7,985 nucleotides of DNA from Acholeplasmatales bacterium. Lineage in GTDB: Bacteria; Bacillota_I; Bacilli_A; Acholeplasmatales; Anaeroplasmataceae. Under the pieces are notes generated by a model. That model was given only the letters and a program-made list of their open reading frames with translations. It searched no databases and was not told the origin of the DNA. Both the position numbers and the translations under genes were made by a program. Within the stretch, counting starts at the first letter, position 1. The number at the start of each line of letters is the position of its first letter. This document shows positions 5,610-7,985 of the stretch, piece by piece. The stretch spans positions 1-7,985 of the forward strand of contig CAAGAX010000046.1 in assembly GCA_900767915.1 (NCBI GenBank). The letters are read 5' to 3'.

Positions 5610-6360
5610 TGAAATTCTTTCGAATGATGCCAGACGAATTGAAATTCCAAAAATAAGCGCTGAGCAAATGCTAACCAGGATAAAAGCAATGAGCAAAAGC
5701 GACAAGAAAAGAAATACGTTGGTACCAATACTCGCCTTATCGTTTGCAAGCTTAATTGCGATTACAACACCGATTGTATATTTCAATGTTAATCAAGATA
5801 CGAACATACAAATCGGCTTTAACAAATCAAACAACGATGAAGGCATAGCTTTCAATTGGAATATGGGACTTAAAGCAACAAAAGATTATGAACCGATGAA
5901 AACAATAGATGTTTTTTACGGCCATAAATCATTTGATTATTTATTTGAGAATATGAATTTAATATATGACACATCGAGTGTTTTGAATATTTCAATAAGC
6001 AGATGCGTTTTGGATAAGAATGGAATGAGGATAGTAGATACTAAAATTATTTTTTCAAACAATGTTAATTTCGAAGATGTTTTTTTAGGTGATTCTTATT
6101 TGTTCAGTATAAAAAATAATAAATATAAGTTCAGAAAATCCATAATTGATCAAATCAGCATTGATGACTTAAAAGGATTGACAGAAGGTTTTATTAATTA
6201 TCGTATCATTGTTTCCGCAAATGATGATATTGGTTTTACAGGCATTTACAATAACGTTGGAAGCAATCTCGAAAAAATGACGTCTTTTGGCAATAGTGAA
6301 TCTTTAGTTTTCAGTGTAAAAGATAACGATATTGGATTGGATAAAAGTTTAGTAAATTAA
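5596..6360 (+). CDS. Membrane anti-sigma factor
   Basis: A 254-residue protein with GGAGGAG (5582-5588) and a 7-nt spacer, overlapping the sigma gene by 14 bases. Residues 1-39 are a charged cytoplasmic segment (MNRIDEILSNDARRIEIPKI) expected to hold the sigma factor. Residues 41-63 (TLVPILALSFASLIAITTPIVYF) form one membrane helix. The rest is an external domain of alternating strands with no cysteine pairs or enzyme motif that I recognise. The order sigma/anti-sigma, overlap, and single-pass topology identify the role; the zinc-binding HxxxCxxC motif of the ZAS type is absent, so it belongs to another anti-sigma type. The external domain presumably senses the signal, which is unknown. Confidence 0.85.
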   Translation: MNRIDEILSNDARRIEIPKISAEQMLTRIKAMSKSDKKRNTLVPILALSFASLIAITTPIVYFNVNQDTNIQIGFNKSNNDEGIAFNWNMGLKATKDYEPMKTIDVFYGHKSFDYLFENMNLIYDTSSVLNISISRCVLDKNGMRIVDTKIIFSNNVNFEDVFLGDSYLFSIKNNKYKFRKSIIDQISIDDLKGLTEGFINYRIIVSANDDIGFTGIYNNVGSNLEKMTSFGNSESLVFSVKDNDIGLDKSLVN

Positions 6361-6379
6361 AAATGTGAGGAGTGATAGA

Positions 6380-7089
6380 TTGAAAGCGATTTTACTAAAA
6401 TTAAGCTGTGTTTTTGGAATGTTTTTTCTTGTGTTTTCTTCGAGTTTGGGAATCTATGAAAATATTTCGATTGAAGAAGACAAAGATGTTATTAATGCGA
6501 GAAATTGTTATAAGCAAGATGAATCCAATGGTGAAGCTAAAAGAAATAACATTATGTTTGATTTCGGTGTTGAGGACATTAGAAGCGGAGATAGTGCTAA
6601 TTTTCAAATATATTCTGATAGTAATGATATGATTGAAACTTTAACTCTAGATTATTTTGTCTCTTACAAAATTACTAATTTATCCAAAATAGATTTAACA
6701 TTAATTTAATTTTTGATGATGAACAAGGACAAGTGAACTTTAGTGCAAAATTTACTAATGGAGCTAGTTCATCCAATACGTTATTCTATTCTAAAAATGA
6801 TTTGAATCAAATTGGTTTGTCTACTCTTTCTCTTGATTCAGCTAAATATTTAGTTGGAAATCTAGAAGGACAAGCATATATGGACAATGATTTGACTGAG
6901 GCAGAAGATAGAGGAATAACTCCTGATTTTGATGAGAATAAGAATGGACCAAATAGGGTAATCGCTAATGGTAGAGTATATGGATATCTAAAATGGACTG
7001 ATGATAACGGCATTATTCACCCTTTAGTTGGGGCCAAGGTTAGGGCTTATAGAGCAAACAGGCCATGGCGTTTCATTGATTGTGGATAG
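6380..7089 (+). pseudogene. Secreted protein, frameshifted and truncated
   Basis: TTG 6380 is the best start: GAGGAG (6367-6372) lies 7 nt before it, whereas the in-frame GTG 6365 would lie upstream of that site. The product opens with a signal peptide (MKAILLKLSCVFGMFFLVFSSSLGIY). A mature region follows (DFGVEDIRSGDSANFQIYSD) and the 0 frame stops at TAA 6707-6709. The -1 frame is open across that point (NINLIFDDEQGQVNFSAKF) and continues to TAG 7087-7089, so one base has been lost around 6680-6705. No slippery heptamer is present there. The late part GRVYGYLKWTDDNGIIHPLV resembles a beta-sandwich segment of surface proteins. After about GAKV (near 7040) the sequence belongs to another gene. 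It is third in the sigma operon, so it may be a regulated surface product or part of the signalling system. Confidence 0.7.
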
Positions 7090-7420
7090 ATACGGCAAAG
7101 AAGCATTTACTTTCTTGGATAATTTCCTAAGGGTGACAATTCCGTTTAACTATGATTTGAATAGTTATATTAATTCTAATGATGACATCATTAATAATAA
7201 TGGTGCAGAAAACGGTGCAGAAAATGGTGCAGAAAAAATGATTGATGAAATAATCCTTGATGCAATAAAAAATAATCCAGAAATTACAAGAGCAGAACTT
7301 GCGAAGATAACCGGAAAAGGAACAACTACAATTTATAGATGGCTTAAGAAAATGCAGGATTCGAATAAAATTGTAAGAATAGGCCCTGATAAGGGTGGTC
7401 ATTGGGAAATCAAGAAATAA
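7028..7420 (+). pseudogene. C-terminal tail of an AlbA_2/RecG-like transcriptional regulator
   Basis: From about RLGLIEQTGHGV (first residues of the frame) the sequence matches the end of the AlbA_2 (Schlafen-type) ATP-binding regulators often named RecG-like. Next come DRYGKEAFTFLDNFLRVTIP, a low-complexity linker with three NGAE repeats, and a winged helix (EITRAELAKITGKGTTTIYRWLKKM, then IVRIGPDKGGHWEIKK). The AlbA_2 domain itself, which would need about 300 more residues, is missing. The piece begins inside the secreted gene and in another frame, with no ribosome binding site or plausible start, so it is probably not expressed as a native protein. Only the DNA-binding wing remains. Confidence 0.8.
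7199..7234 (+). repeat. 12-bp tandem repeat coding NGAE, three copies
   Basis: Three back-to-back units AAYGGTGCAGAA encode Asn-Gly-Ala-Glu. They form the linker before the winged helix in the AlbA_2-type tail. Related proteins have similar, length-variable repeats here. Confidence 0.85.
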
Positions 7421-7424
7421 TAAA

Positions 7425-7546
7425 AACAGCCTCAGATGTTAATTGCCTGAGTGCAGTGTCCAAGGCCAGGTAAAAATGGTGGATGCGCTTTGCAGCAAGT
7501 AGGCTGTTGGTTGTGGTTCCTTACCAACTTAAAAGGAACTTTTTAT
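7425..7546 (+). ncRNA. Structured RNA candidate with attenuator layout
   Basis: AACAGCCT (7425-7432) can pair with AGGCTGTT (7501-7508) to close a ~68-nt region. Inside are possible helices CTCAG/CTGAG, TGCA/TGCA and GTCCA/TGGAT. Then two mutually exclusive hairpins follow: GTTGGT/ACCAAC (7506-7511 with 7523-7528) and the terminator GTTCCTT/AAGGAAC (7516-7522 with 7533-7539) with TTTTTAT after it. The first overlaps both the closing helix and the terminator, as in transcription-attenuating riboswitches. The stretch is visibly richer in G and C than its surroundings. No known riboswitch class was recognised, and no gene follows for it to regulate. Alternatives are a small RNA or a miniature transposon with 8-bp terminal repeats. 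Confidence 0.45.
7515..7546 (+). terminator. Rho-independent terminator of the structured region
   Basis: Perfect 7-bp stem GTTCCTT/AAGGAAC (7516-7522 with 7533-7539), a 10-nt loop, and a TTTTTAT tract. It competes with an upstream hairpin for bases 7516-7528. Confidence 0.75.
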
Positions 7547-7559
7547 AAATTAGTAATTT

Positions 7560-7597
7560 GACCTACAAGCGTAATTTTCTTATAGGTCTTTTCTTAT
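7560..7597 (+). terminator. Second rho-independent terminator
   Basis: GACCTACAAG (7560-7569) pairs with CTTATAGGTC (7579-7588) with one mismatch. A T-rich tract (TTTTCTTATTT) follows. Two terminators in a row suggest that a mobile piece carrying its own terminator was inserted before an older one. Confidence 0.7.
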
Positions 7598-7793
7598 TTA
7601 ATGGATGTGAAAGAAATTCCCAGACTAATGAGAATTTCCTATCAAGAGTGCAATAAATTTTAGTGTTTTACATCCTTGGCAAAATTGCAATTTGCATCCT
7701 TGAAAATAAAAAAATAGCATAAATAAAGGATTTTTTCTACGTTAATTGAAATAGTTAATTCCGCTTTAAATAGTTGAAAAAAATTTATATAAG

Positions 7794-7845
7794 AATGAAT
7801 AACTAAATTCCGCTAAAATGCTGGTGATAGTTATTCATTTTTTTT
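7794..7845 (+). terminator. 12-bp perfect stem-loop with T tract
   Basis: AATGAATAACTA (7794-7805) and TAGTTATTCATT (7828-7839) pair perfectly around a 22-nt loop that contains an AATTCCGC box, and six T residues follow. It could terminate transcription, but the low-GC stem and large loop make a terminal inverted repeat or binding site equally possible. Confidence 0.5.
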
Positions 7846-7872
7846 GCATCTAGTAAATTTTTGTAGTATAAT
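7844..7872 (+). promoter_or_regulatory. Promoter-like sequence reading out of the window
   Basis: TTGCAT (7844-7849) and a consensus TATAAT (7867-7872) are 17 bp apart. A purine-rich GGGATAGAGGG (7901-7911) precedes ATG 7916, but that frame stops after 10 codons, right at the last AATTCCGC box. A gene start may have been interrupted there. Confidence 0.55.
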
Positions 7873-7985
7873 AGAATTGCAAAAAAACAAAAAAAAATAA
7901 GGGATAGAGGGTCTAATGATAGCGAATAGTTCATTTTGCAGAACTTAATTCCGCCGTGATTTATTAAATTCTACCTTGTTTTGAC

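Larger units (their letters stand above)
7755..7954. repeat. Three dispersed TAATTCCGC boxes
   Basis: TTAATTCCGC at 7755-7764, TAAATTCCGC at 7804-7813 and TTAATTCCGC at 7945-7954 are in the same orientation. A shorter fourth copy, TTAATTCCG, is at 2182-2190. Repeated boxes of this kind occur at the ends of some insertion sequences or as protein-binding sites. Confidence 0.5.
7598..7985. other. Gene-less end region with repeat boxes
   Basis: No frame longer than about 20 codons looks coding. It holds a hairpin GAAATTC...GAATTTC (7613-7638), two direct CATCCTTG repeats flanking an imperfect GCAAAATTGCAATTTGC palindrome (about 7668-7704), three AATTCCGC boxes, a long stem-loop (7794-7845) and a promoter. 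The mix looks like stacked insertion-sequence ends without a transposase. Confidence 0.45.

Noticed and set aside
6680..6709. Programmed frameshift in the secreted gene
   Set aside because: No slippery heptamer in the right phase is present and the gene is also truncated, so decay is the better reading.
7424..7535. Short minus-strand open frame (LLAAKRIHHFYLAL) over the GC-richer island
   Set aside because: It is about 35 codons long with no start codon and a stop just upstream; RNA structure explains the region better, though a gene fragment is not excluded.
7601..7663. 20-codon frame MDVKEIPRLMRISYQECNKF
   Set aside because: It has no ribosome binding site, follows a terminator directly and overlaps an inverted repeat.

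Overview
The window is about 8 kb of low-GC DNA with tRNA genes that encode their CCA ends, AGGAGG-type ribosome binding sites, TTGACA/TATAAT-type promoters and U-tract terminators. This points to a Bacillota (Firmicutes) chromosome. An Erysipelotrichia- or Clostridia-like gut lineage is a guess from the look of the proteins, not a proven assignment. TGA acts as a stop at least at the sigma factor/anti-sigma junction.

Layout. (1) 1-162: the 3' part of a tRNA, probably tRNA-Val, then tRNA-Thr(UGU) and their shared terminator. (2) 163-475: AT-rich DNA with four direct repeats at exact 20-bp spacing, then a strong promoter overlapped by a palindrome. (3) 512-2153: a gene run starting with a DUF262 N-terminus joined to an unrecognised tail, then a DUF5071-like small protein one base downstream, then a probably membrane-anchored trypsin-like protease broken by an in-frame TGA and a frameshift in a T run. 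(4) 2154-2575: no gene, one terminator and small palindromes. (5) 2576-3312: a strong promoter, a 52-aa charged protein, an ASCH-domain protein whose start looks damaged, and a terminator. (6) 3369-4896: a prophage tail-to-lysis remnant. A helix-turn-helix/zinc-ribbon N-terminus is fused in frame to the last ~54 residues of a phage structural protein, followed by a tail assembly-like protein, a small membrane protein with a premature TGA, an LL-H-type holin, and the first codons of a lost endolysin. (7) 4944-7089: an extracytoplasmic-function (ECF) sigma factor, its overlapping membrane anti-sigma factor, and a secreted protein that is frameshifted and cut off. (8) 7028-7420: the C-terminal tail of an AlbA_2/RecG-like regulator spliced onto the secreted gene. 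(9) 7421-7985: no substantial gene, but a GC-richer island folding like an attenuator or riboswitch, two terminators, a 12-bp stem-loop, repeated TAATTCCGC boxes and a promoter-like sequence.

The theme is a tRNA-adjacent recombination hotspot built from gene halves. Three reading frames are chimeras (near 765, 3612 and 7040) and at least three genes carry point lesions. No integrase, transposase or complete mobile element is present. The only apparently intact multi-gene unit is sigma/anti-sigma; ASCH and the 52-aa gene may form a second. The DUF262-tail/DUF5071 pair could be a displaced toxin-immunity cassette, but this is inference.
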